In this document: positions 15,397 to 21,025 of the stretch, one piece after another
Layout of the letters: the number at the start of each line of letters is the position of its first letter
Position numbering within the stretch: the first letter of the stretch is position 1
NCBI GenBank assembly: GCA_045118335.1
Contig: JBGUXY010000022.1
Location: forward strand, 1 to 21,025
Length of the DNA: 21,025 bases
Direction: 5' to 3'
From: W1P20-047 sp045118335
GTDB taxonomy: Bacteria; Actinomycetota; Coriobacteriia; Coriobacteriales; Eggerthellaceae
The notes under the pieces: model-generated
The model's input: the letters and a program-made list of their open reading frames with translations, nothing else
Databases searched by the model: none
Told to the model about the DNA's origin: nothing
Translations under genes and position numbers: made by a program

Positions 15397-16812
15397 CTAG
15401 TTCTGCTCTTCGTAGACGATCTTGTTCAGCGCGTTCACGTAGGCGCGGATGCTCGACCCCACGATGTCGGTGGAAATGCCGCGTCCGGAATACACCTTGC
15501 CTTCGCTGACTAGCTTCACCACGGCCTCGCCCATGGCCTCCTGACCTTCGGTGACCGACTGGATCTGGAAATCGTCGAGCTCGAAACGCTTACCCACAAT
15601 CTTCTCGATTGCCAAGAAAGACGAGTCGATGGGGCCATCGCCCGCGCACACGGCCTCGAGCACTTCGCCGTCTTTCTTCAGGCAAATGTTTGCGGTGGCA
15701 CGAATCACGTTGCCGGAATTGATCACGTAGCGATCGACGGTGTAGGTGGGCGGCACTTGCAGCGCCGCACTGGCCACGATGGCGTCGAGCTCGCGGCTGC
15801 CCACGCTTTCCTTCCTGGAAGCGATGCGCATGAAAGCCTCGTAGACGAGCTGCACGTCTTCATCGGAAAGGTCGTAGCCCAGCTTGGCGGCGCAAAGAGC
15901 TACCGCATCGGCGTCATCGTTGACCGTGAGCACGATGCTCTCGTCGGCGTCGGACAAGCCACCGCCCAGCGGCGAAGTCTTAGCCTGCGCCTGCTCGCAG
16001 ATGCGCGCGATCTGGGTGCTGGCACGCTTGAGCTGGGTGGTTCGCACCGTGCTGTGCACCTGGCACACATCTGCCTTGTTGGCCAGGATGGTAGCCACTT
16101 GCGCCAGCGACACCACGCCCATGGGGTACACGGAAGCCTTCACTTCCTGCACGCCGGCCATGATGCCGGCAACGGCGCAGGCGTCGGCCATGAACAGCTC
16201 GTTGGAGCACGAAATGCCCAGCACCACATCGTGCAGCGCGGGAACGGCCTCGTAGAGCGAACCGATGAACTGGGTGAACTCTTCAGGCAGCATGACGCCG
16301 GCCGCATCGCAAACCGTGATGGTGGTGGCGCCTGCATCGATGGCGCGGGTGAGCACGTCTGCCAGGTAGGCAAGATCGGTGCGGGTGGCATCGTCGGCGA
16401 TGAACTCCACGTCGTCGGTGCATTCGCGGCATGCGGCAATGGCAGCCACGATGTCCTCGAGCATGCCATCTGCCTTGCGGCGGTGGATATACTCCATCTG
16501 AGCCGGGCTCACGGCGGCTTTCACCTGCAGGCGCGGATGCTTGGCATCTTTGCAGGCAGCCCACGCTTGCTGAATGTTTTCGGCATCCATCTGCACGGGA
16601 ACGGTGAGCACGCTGTTTTTCACGAGCGAGGCGATGGACTTGATGCGCAGGGCATCGGCCTTCGCATGCTCGATGCCCTCGACCTCAATGGCCGAAACCC
16701 CCAGCTGGTCGAGCAGCTTGGCCATTTCCAGCTTCTCCTTGAACGAGAGCGAGATGCCCTTCTTGGACGCCGCCCTGCGCATAGTTACATCGCTGACGCG
16801 TACTTCCCTCAT
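15397..16812 (-). CDS. 2-isopropylmalate synthase-like protein lacking the metal site
   Basis: A 471-aa protein with the layout of LeuA-type acyltransferases: a DRE-TIM (HMGL-like) barrel, then a C-terminal LeuA dimer/regulatory domain from about residue 355 (DGPIDSSFLAIEKIVG, SVTEGQEAMGEAV, DIVGSSIRAYVNALN). The barrel entry keeps the family's spacing but not its chemistry. The LRDGEQ motif reads MRRAASKKG, so the metal-binding Asp is Arg13. The HxHND motif reads SCSNE (201-205), so both metal-ligand His are Ser. The G-x-GERxGN loop is replaced by YPMGVVSLAQ. It is therefore either non-catalytic or does different chemistry. The start at 16812 has AGGAAGG upstream, and an in-frame extension to 16911 is unsupported. 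It is the first gene of an operon with the barrel-ligase fusion. Confidence 0.85.
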   Translation of the reverse strand: MREVRVSDVTMRRAASKKGISLSFKEKLEMAKLLDQLGVSAIEVEGIEHAKADALRIKSIASLVKNSVLTVPVQMDAENIQQAWAACKDAKHPRLQVKAAVSPAQMEYIHRRKADGMLEDIVAAIAACRECTDDVEFIADDATRTDLAYLADVLTRAIDAGATTITVCDAAGVMLPEEFTQFIGSLYEAVPALHDVVLGISCSNELFMADACAVAGIMAGVQEVKASVYPMGVVSLAQVATILANKADVCQVHSTVRTTQLKRASTQIARICEQAQAKTSPLGGGLSDADESIVLTVNDDADAVALCAAKLGYDLSDEDVQLVYEAFMRIASRKESVGSRELDAIVASAALQVPPTYTVDRYVINSGNVIRATANICLKKDGEVLEAVCAGDGPIDSSFLAIEKIVGKRFELDDFQIQSVTEGQEAMGEAVVKLVSEGKVYSGRGISTDIVGSSIRAYVNALNKIVYEEQN

Positions 16813-17734
16813 GGTTTGAAACCTTCCTTGTCCTGTATGGTGCGGGCGCTTGCACCGTCTTGCGCAGCATCGGGCAACTTGGCCAGCGCAGTGAAAACCT
16901 ACTGAACGCAAACTGGTAGTGCAAAAGCCGATCGGCGCAAACGCAATTTCACAAAATGATCCACGATGATGAACGGCAGCCAGCCACGCGGAAACAGAAA
17001 ACGGCTTGGGATTTATAAGGCGCAGACCTGCGAAGCGCAGCAGGTGCGCCTAGATAAGGAGCAGGCCCAGAAGAAGGGAGCTATCGATTTCAGCGGACAG
17101 TGCAGGAGCCCACGTCCAAGCGGCGCGCGGCTGTGCGATAGTGTGTCCAGCGTCAAACGACATGCTGCAATACGCTTCTTCCCTTAAGGTCTGACTTACA
17201 ACGGTTCACTACACTATGCTAAACAGTCACCTTTTGCAAGAACGTTATTTCGAAATTTGGGAAACCGCCATGGATGTATGGCGGAAGCGCTACGCGTAGG
17301 GGGTTGGCGTGGGCCGAGTAAAGCTATCGCAAGCGCGAGTCCAGGTACCGAAAGCGTACGATGAACCGACGCATCGGCTACTGACCTTCACCAAGCTCTT
17401 CAAACAATTCTCGCTGCCTCATTATCTGGATGTGTGTCTCGTTCAATGAGTCGGCTAGTCGGCTGCCCGCGATGAGTCATCTGCCCGGAGCAGCTGACCC
17501 ATTGAGTCGGGTGACCAGGTACGCCGACTCATCCACGAACGCAAATGGGCGACGCGTCAAGGGGCGGGCGTGTCATCTCCATGATCGGCGCACTAATCGA
17601 AACCGATTTGCCGCCTTTTTCGGCCTTTCCGAAACGAAAGCTCAGTTCGTCCGTATTATTGGTTTAGAAAAGCGGGATGCGCGGAGCAGGCGTATCTCGA
17701 AAAACCGCCATGAACCGAGAAAGGACGGTGCACC
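16813..17734. other. 0.9-kb region without a credible gene, small hairpins
   Basis: It contains the upstream region of the minus-strand LeuA-like operon and of the plus-strand RiPP operon. Visible structure: a stem of GGCGC (17019-17023)/ACCTGC (17026-17031) paired with GCAGGT (17040-17045)/GCGCC (17046-17050). CCGCCAT/ATGGCGG are at 17265-17271 and 17278-17284, the palindrome CTACGCGTAG lies near 17291-17300, GTAC/GTAC are at 17345-17359, and CCGA/TCGG are at 17366-17377. No T-box motif or known riboswitch core was recognised. Open frames at 16966 and 17430 lack ribosome binding sites and motifs. Confidence 0.55.
17447..17531. promoter_or_regulatory. Cluster of TGAGTCGG boxes upstream of the RiPP operon
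   Basis: TGAGTCGG occurs at 17447-17454 and 17503-17510, the variant TGAGTCAT at 17473-17480, and the inverse CCGACTCA at 17524-17531. Start-to-start spacings are 26 and 30 nt. The last two boxes form an 8-bp inverted repeat with a 13-nt gap. This looks like a multi-site operator about 200-290 nt before the precursor gene, but no regulator is identified. Confidence 0.45.
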
Positions 17735-18097
17735 ATGGTGAAATCCGTGGAGTTGAAGCAATTCGATGCTGAAATCGCGGGCGATGAGGAGCTGCGCGGG
17801 AAGTTCGCGGATGCGTACAAGCGCATCCGCGAATCGGATGGGGATGCAACCAGGGCAGAGACATTCGCCCAGGCCGCTGCAGAGATTGGCTACAGCATCA
17901 GCCTGCCGGAGATAGAACGCGCCCAAGCGAAAGCGCAGAAGCTTTCCGAAAGCGAGCTGGACACCGTAGCCGGCGGTTCAATCGTGGGGGACGTCCCGTG
18001 CGACTATAGTTATGAGTGCACTGCGGTGTCAGCCGACATCTGCAACGGAAACCTGCACTGCAGCAGGAATTACGCATGCGTCTCTGACGAATACTAG
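17735..18097 (+). CDS. Nif11-leader RiPP precursor peptide with five-cysteine core
   Basis: A 120-aa precursor of a ribosomally made, post-translationally modified peptide. Residues 1-81 are a Nif11-type leader: an N-terminal helix (VELKQFDAEIAGDEELRGKF), the AAAEIGYSISLPEIE segment, and LSESELDTVAGG ending in the double-glycine cleavage site (80-81). The 39-residue core carries Cys at 89, 95, 103, 109 and 115 (C-x5-C-x7-C-x5-C-x5-C) and has many acidic and aromatic residues and no Lys. The adjacent gene encodes a radical SAM/SPASM enzyme, so the expected product is a thioether-bridged sactipeptide or ranthipeptide. The gene begins at the ATG at 17735 with AAAGGA upstream. No double-glycine peptidase or exporter lies in the window, so export would be encoded elsewhere. 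Confidence 0.9.
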   Translation: MVKSVELKQFDAEIAGDEELRGKFADAYKRIRESDGDATRAETFAQAAAEIGYSISLPEIERAQAKAQKLSESELDTVAGGSIVGDVPCDYSYECTAVSADICNGNLHCSRNYACVSDEY

Positions 18098-18104
18098 TTG
18101 TATG

Positions 18105-18140
18105 AGGCTACGATTGCGATCCGCTGGCACATCGTAGCCT
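18105..18140 (+). terminator. Hairpin between RiPP precursor and maturase
   Basis: AGGCTACGAT (18105-18114) and ATCGTAGCCT (18131-18140) form a perfect 10-bp stem with a 16-nt loop, followed by TTCG. It starts 7 nt after the precursor stop codon and ends 37 nt before the maturase start. A leaky terminator or mRNA-stabilising stem here would give more precursor than enzyme, as is common in RiPP operons. Confidence 0.65.
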
Positions 18141-18177
18141 TTCGAGACGGGCACGCTGCACAGAAAGGGACCGCACG

Positions 18178-19587
18178 ATGTACTTCCGCTTGAAAGAACC
18201 CTGGGCTTTTCGGGGCTGGAGCGAGCTGCCCTTCGCGATACGGGCGGAACGCGGTGACAAGAGATTTAGCAAGCCTTATTTCTTCAAGAAGGAACCGTTC
18301 ACGGACCTCCTCTTCTGCAACGGCGAGGAGGACGTGAACCAGACTTCGCTGAGCGAGGACGGATGGCAGCACATCCGCAAGCTGATCGAGCTCGACATCG
18401 TGGAAGAATCCCCCGATCCCCTGCCGCCACTCGCCCGCTGGCAGCGTTACCGCGTATTCCCAGCGCGTTACATCTCGTGGGTGCATTGGTCCATTACGGG
18501 CAAGTGCAACTTCAACTGCCGCCACTGCTTAGTCTCGGCGCCTGACGCCCATTTGCCGCAGCTGCCAACCGAGGACATCTTGCATATCGCGGACGAGATC
18601 GCCCGGGCCGGCATACGACGTGCGGACATCACCGGAGGCGAGCCTTTGCTGCGCCAGGATTTCGAAAGGATCGTGGAGGCGCTAAGCGCGGCCGACGTGG
18701 CCATCGGCGTCGTGTACACCAATGCATCGCTTCTGCGTGACGAAACGCTCGACATGTTCGAGCGCCACGGCCAGCATCCCGCATTCCAGCTGAGCTTCGA
18801 TGGACTGGGACATCACGACTGGTTGCGTGGGGTACCCGGTGCGGAAGCGCAGGCCGATGCGGCTTTCCGCTTGCTGAGAAAACGCGGCTACAGGGCGAAC
18901 GCCGCGATGTGCATCCACCGGGAAAACCGCGATAGCCTGCGCGATACGGCGAACTACCTTGCGGATCTGGGTGTGGACAACTTGAAAGTGAACTCGCCAG
19001 CCGTGATGGGAGAATGGCGGGATTATTCCGACGAATTCGCACTCACCGATGGCGAGCTGTGGGAGACTTACCGGGATCTCATACCCAACTGGTTCGCCGA
19101 CGGCATGCGCATCGGCATCGAGCTCGACGGCTATTTCCACTGCAGGAAGGACGATACAAACTACAGCATCGGATACGCACACCACTGTAGCGCCGATACC
19201 GACTGGACGAAGATACCTTATTGCGAGGCGGCCCGTTACATGATGCACATCGGCCCCGATGGACGCGCCTATGCCTGCATGGCCTTCTCGGATTCGGTGC
19301 AGAAGGAATCCATGCCCAGCCTGCTCGAGCAGCCTTTGAGCGAGATCTCGCTCGCAAGCGCTTACCGTGACGTCGTGGACACGAAGGTGGCGGACCTGTT
19401 GGCCAAGAATCCCGAATGCGCATCCTGCGAACACCTGCCAGCATGCTGCGGAGGCTGCATGGCGCAGGGCATGACCGACGACGGCGATTACCTCGTACCC
19501 GAAGCGCGTTGCTGCTACTTTTACAAGCACGTGGGAGAACAGGCCGTACGCGATATCGCCGACGCCGCCATCGCGAAGCTGGGGTAG
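18178..19587 (+). CDS. Radical SAM/SPASM peptide maturase
   Basis: A 469-aa iron-sulfur enzyme likely to install thioether cross-links in the adjacent Nif11-leader precursor. Residues 1 to about 100 probably hold a winged-helix recognition element (SEDGWQHIRKLIELDIVEES) that binds the leader. The radical SAM core has the CxxxCxxC cluster motif CNFNCRHC (Cys110, 114, 117) and the SAM-contact TGGEPLLRQDF. The C-terminal SPASM region has YCEAARYMMHIGPDGRAYAC, then CASCEHLPACCGGC (C-x2-C-x5-C-x3-C) and a last Cys in ARCCYFYKH, enough for two auxiliary 4Fe-4S clusters. It is most like the maturases that accompany Nif11-type precursors. It follows the precursor by 80 nt and starts at 18178 with an AAAGGGA site. 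No transporter follows. Confidence 0.93.
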   Translation: MYFRLKEPWAFRGWSELPFAIRAERGDKRFSKPYFFKKEPFTDLLFCNGEEDVNQTSLSEDGWQHIRKLIELDIVEESPDPLPPLARWQRYRVFPARYISWVHWSITGKCNFNCRHCLVSAPDAHLPQLPTEDILHIADEIARAGIRRADITGGEPLLRQDFERIVEALSAADVAIGVVYTNASLLRDETLDMFERHGQHPAFQLSFDGLGHHDWLRGVPGAEAQADAAFRLLRKRGYRANAAMCIHRENRDSLRDTANYLADLGVDNLKVNSPAVMGEWRDYSDEFALTDGELWETYRDLIPNWFADGMRIGIELDGYFHCRKDDTNYSIGYAHHCSADTDWTKIPYCEAARYMMHIGPDGRAYACMAFSDSVQKESMPSLLEQPLSEISLASAYRDVVDTKVADLLAKNPECASCEHLPACCGGCMAQGMTDDGDYLVPEARCCYFYKHVGEQAVRDIADAAIAKLG

Positions 19588-19650
19588 GCTGGGCTTTCCC
19601 ATCGGGCCCGGCCAAAGCATCAGGCACCGAAGAAAATACAGCCGAGCCGC

Positions 19651-19686
19651 GTTTTCTGGCCGCACAAGCCACCAAAGCCGGAAAAC
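19651..19686 (+). terminator. Hairpin downstream of the RiPP maturase
   Basis: GTTTTCTGGC (19651-19660) and GCCGGAAAAC (19677-19686) form a 10-bp stem with one T-G wobble and a 16-nt loop, 64 nt after the maturase stop codon and facing the converging toxin gene. The T-rich part is within the stem, so termination strength is uncertain. Confidence 0.45.
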
Positions 19687-19770
19687 TGCAGCTCATGTTC
19701 TGGCGAACTGACAATCGAGCAGATGCGATGGTCTTTTTCTTGACCACCTCATGCGCCACGTATTGCATCG

Positions 19771-20232
19771 CTAGAGAGCTAGTTCGGCATAGCTGACGTG
19801 ATCTTGCGCCTCGATGAGGGCGAAAAGCTCTTCGCAGTCGAGGACGCGGATGGATGAGAGCACGAAATCCTTTTTGTTGCGCGTGATGATGGCATCCACC
19901 TGCATCTTCACCGCAGCCTGATGCACGCAAGAGTCTTCGAAATCCGCCCAGGTGCTTGCCAAGGCGGCATCCGCCTCCCGTTCGCCCAGGCTGCAAACCC
20001 GCACCGCACGGCGGAGTTCGCGCATTCGATGTTTGGCTTGCTCTGCCCAAGAACGCTTTCCCCCCTCGGAAAGCACGTAGAAAATATCGGTGAGCTGGGA
20101 GATGCTAACCCACAGCTCGAACTCCCCCAACATACCCAAGGCGATAAGAAGCCGAGCGCTTTCGTCGAATGGTGCGCGGCGTACTAGAGCATCGATGATG
20201 ATGTTCGAATCGACGAGGAGCCGGCTAATCAT
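19771..20232 (-). CDS. PIN domain toxin (VapC-like ribonuclease)
   Basis: A 153-aa PIN domain protein, likely a metal-dependent endoribonuclease toxin. It begins with the classic first strand RLLVDSNIIIDAL, whose Asp8 is the first catalytic acid. The mid-region WVSISQLTDIFYVL includes the second strand. The third and fourth acidic positions lie in TWADFEDSCVHQAA and AIITRNKKDFVLSSIRVL, which match the PIN pattern of D-x-x-D followed by T-R-N-x-x-D-F. The gene overlaps the end of the upstream antitoxin gene by 8 nt, the usual arrangement for translational coupling of a toxin-antitoxin pair. The target RNA is unknown. Confidence 0.87.
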   Translation of the reverse strand: MISRLLVDSNIIIDALVRRAPFDESARLLIALGMLGEFELWVSISQLTDIFYVLSEGGKRSWAEQAKHRMRELRRAVRVCSLGEREADAALASTWADFEDSCVHQAAVKMQVDAIITRNKKDFVLSSIRVLDCEELFALIEAQDHVSYAELAL

Positions 20233-20542
20233 GGAGCGCCTCCAGCATGCCTCTGGCGACCAGGCGTTCTGCCTTTATATCGCCATCGCTCATGCCCGCA
20301 AATCGATTGCCTTCGGGTAAGGAAATCCCATCGAGCCAGTTGAGCGCCGCGTGCACCTCTTCGCGCGAGATGCTCGAAGCAGGCGCTTGACCGTCCTCGA
20401 AAGGCAACGACCGATGTCGGACAACATAGTCGAACAGATCGTTGATGGCTTTCGAGGGCGTGGTTCCCAATTCCCTCAAGACGGAAGTGCCCTCCTCCTT
20501 CTTCCCGCACGACATACGTGCTGTAACCATCGCCTCATTCAT
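20225..20542 (-). CDS. RelB/DinJ-like antitoxin
   Basis: A 105-aa antitoxin partner of the PIN toxin. The N-terminal half, MVTARMSCGKKEEGTSVLRELGTTPSKAINDLFDYVVRHRSLPFE, follows the RelB/DinJ ribbon-helix-helix pattern (sheet, helix with LRELG-x-TPS-x-AI, second helix, R-x-x-LPF). The C-terminal part (DGISLPEGNRFAGMSDGDIKAERL) would wrap the toxin. RelB/DinJ antitoxins usually pair with RelE/YafQ toxins, so pairing with a PIN domain is a mix of types. AGGGGGAACC precedes the ATG at 20542. A TTGACT (20595-20600)/GATACT (20572-20577) promoter with a 17-nt spacer on the minus strand lies just upstream. Confidence 0.78.
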   Translation of the reverse strand: MNEAMVTARMSCGKKEEGTSVLRELGTTPSKAINDLFDYVVRHRSLPFEDGQAPASSISREEVHAALNWLDGISLPEGNRFAGMSDGDIKAERLVARGMLEALHD

Positions 20543-20554
20543 GGTTCCCCCTTT

Positions 20555-20600
20555 GTATTACGTTGTACACCAGTATCGAACGTATTACCCTTCGAGTCAA
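20555..20600 (-). promoter_or_regulatory. Promoter and operator of the toxin-antitoxin operon
   Basis: On the minus strand -35 TTGACT (20595-20600) and -10 GATACT (20572-20577) are 17 nt apart. An inverted repeat, GTATTACGTT (20555-20564) and AACGTATTAC (20579-20588, 9 of 10 matching), brackets the -10 box and is a good candidate operator for antitoxin autoregulation. Confidence 0.68.
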
Positions 20601-20693
20601 GGAAAGAATTGGGTTAGCCGAGCGCATAGCCGGCGGGGACCGAGGCTTAGCCCGCGACCATGGCGCCGATGACATCGACGTCGAATAACCCGG

Positions 20694-21025
20694 CTACGAA
20701 ACAGCCGCCAGCTCCAAGAGCCGACCCAGGTCGATCGTGTGGAAAACTTCCTTTCCCATCCGCTTCTTCACGACAAGGCCCTTTCCTTCTAAAGCTTTGA
20801 GATGCCTGTACGCGGTCTGCTTGCTGCTTTGCAGGGTGTTGGCGATCCCGCTCATCGTGATGCCGTAATCCGAGAAGAGCGTCGTCTGAATCAGTACGGA
20901 CGTGACCCCGTACAAGTTTCTCGAGCTCGTGATCTCGCCTATGCGCGCAGCGGCTCCTTCGTACTTGAGCAGGTCGTTCCTGCCTTCCGATAGAAGCGAC
21001 ACGATGCGCTCTGCGGCCTCGGCCA
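20694..21025 (-). CDS. Winged-helix DNA-binding protein (partial, N-terminus off the right edge)
   Basis: C-terminal part of a protein whose reading frame stays open to the window edge (a GTG at 21002 is possible, but AEAAERIV reads on upstream of it). The visible 110 or so residues contain a helix-turn-helix: TMSGIANTLQSSKQTAYRHLKALEGKGLVVKKRMGKEVFHTIDL, with the recognition helix near KQTAYRHLKALE and a wing with RMGKEV. The preceding part (ITSSRNLYGVTSVLIQTTLFSDYG) is helical. It resembles ArsR/MarR-type winged helix regulators, but the family cannot be fixed from the fragment. It ends 151 nt upstream of the antitoxin gene on the same strand and is separated from it by that operon's own promoter. 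Confidence 0.6.
   Translation of the reverse strand, partial: AEAAERIVSLLSEGRNDLLKYEGAAARIGEITSSRNLYGVTSVLIQTTLFSDYGITMSGIANTLQSSKQTAYRHLKALEGKGLVVKKRMGKEVFHTIDLGRLLELAAVS

Noticed and set aside
13918..15513. Plus-strand 531-aa open frame
   Set aside because: Antisense to the barrel-ligase fusion, whose catalytic motifs are intact on the minus strand.
15757..16905. Plus-strand 382-aa open frame
   Set aside because: Antisense to the LeuA-like gene, with no recognisable domain.
16813..17200. Possible T-box leader for the LeuA-like operon
   Set aside because: The T-box consensus (AGGGTGGNACCGCG) was sought on the minus strand and not found.
17430..17741. 103-aa open frame just upstream of the RiPP precursor
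   Set aside because: No ribosome binding site, Arg-rich composition, overlaps the precursor start and contains the TGAGTCGG boxes. Better read as regulatory DNA.

Overview
The window looks like an anaerobic, moderately high-GC Actinomycetota, most plausibly Eggerthellaceae/Coriobacteriia (Slackia/Eggerthella-like). This is an inference from the gene content: a class III fructose-1,6-bisphosphatase, a rubredoxin/reverse-rubrerythrin oxygen-defence protein under a PerR-like regulator, an Asp/Glu/Ser-rich lipoprotein with a DUF6591-like tail, and a Nif11-leader RiPP. No rRNA, tRNA, CRISPR array or complete insertion sequence was found.

Layout. 1-2335 (minus): an acetamidase/formamidase followed by an APC amino-acid permease that runs off the left edge. 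2487-4990 (plus): a GNAT acetyltransferase, then class III FBPase. 4991-5497: a terminator and a very large near-perfect palindrome between converging genes. 5498-7821 (minus): a PerR/Fur regulator with a Fur-type box, translationally coupled to a long flavin reductase-rubredoxin-rubredoxin-rubrerythrin fusion, then a DUF3783-like protein. 7822-8224: GC-rich 44-bp direct repeats. 8225-8806 (minus): a small alarmone hydrolase-like HD protein. 9332-10936 (plus): a lipoprotein and a small HTH protein. 10937-12880: repeats, including 88-bp elements with identical 17-bp terminal inverted repeats, around a minus-strand EamA transporter. 12880-16812 (minus): a two-gene operon made of a LeuA-like protein that has lost its catalytic metal ligands and a fusion of a xylose-isomerase-like TIM barrel with an acyl-CoA synthetase. 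16813-17734: about 0.9 kb without a credible gene, holding small hairpins and repeated TGAGTCGG boxes. 17735-19587 (plus): a RiPP pair, a Nif11-leader precursor with a five-cysteine core and its radical SAM/SPASM maturase, separated by a hairpin. 19771-20542 (minus): a RelB/DinJ-like antitoxin and PIN toxin pair. 20694-edge (minus): a partial winged-helix protein.

The strongest candidates for undescribed biology are (a) the apparently metal-less LeuA homologue co-transcribed with the barrel-ligase fusion, (b) the compact RiPP pair with an unusual cysteine spacing, (c) the all-in-one rubredoxin/rubrerythrin fusion that carries an internal ribosome binding site and start codon, and (d) the 236-nt concentric palindrome and the 88-bp repeat family.
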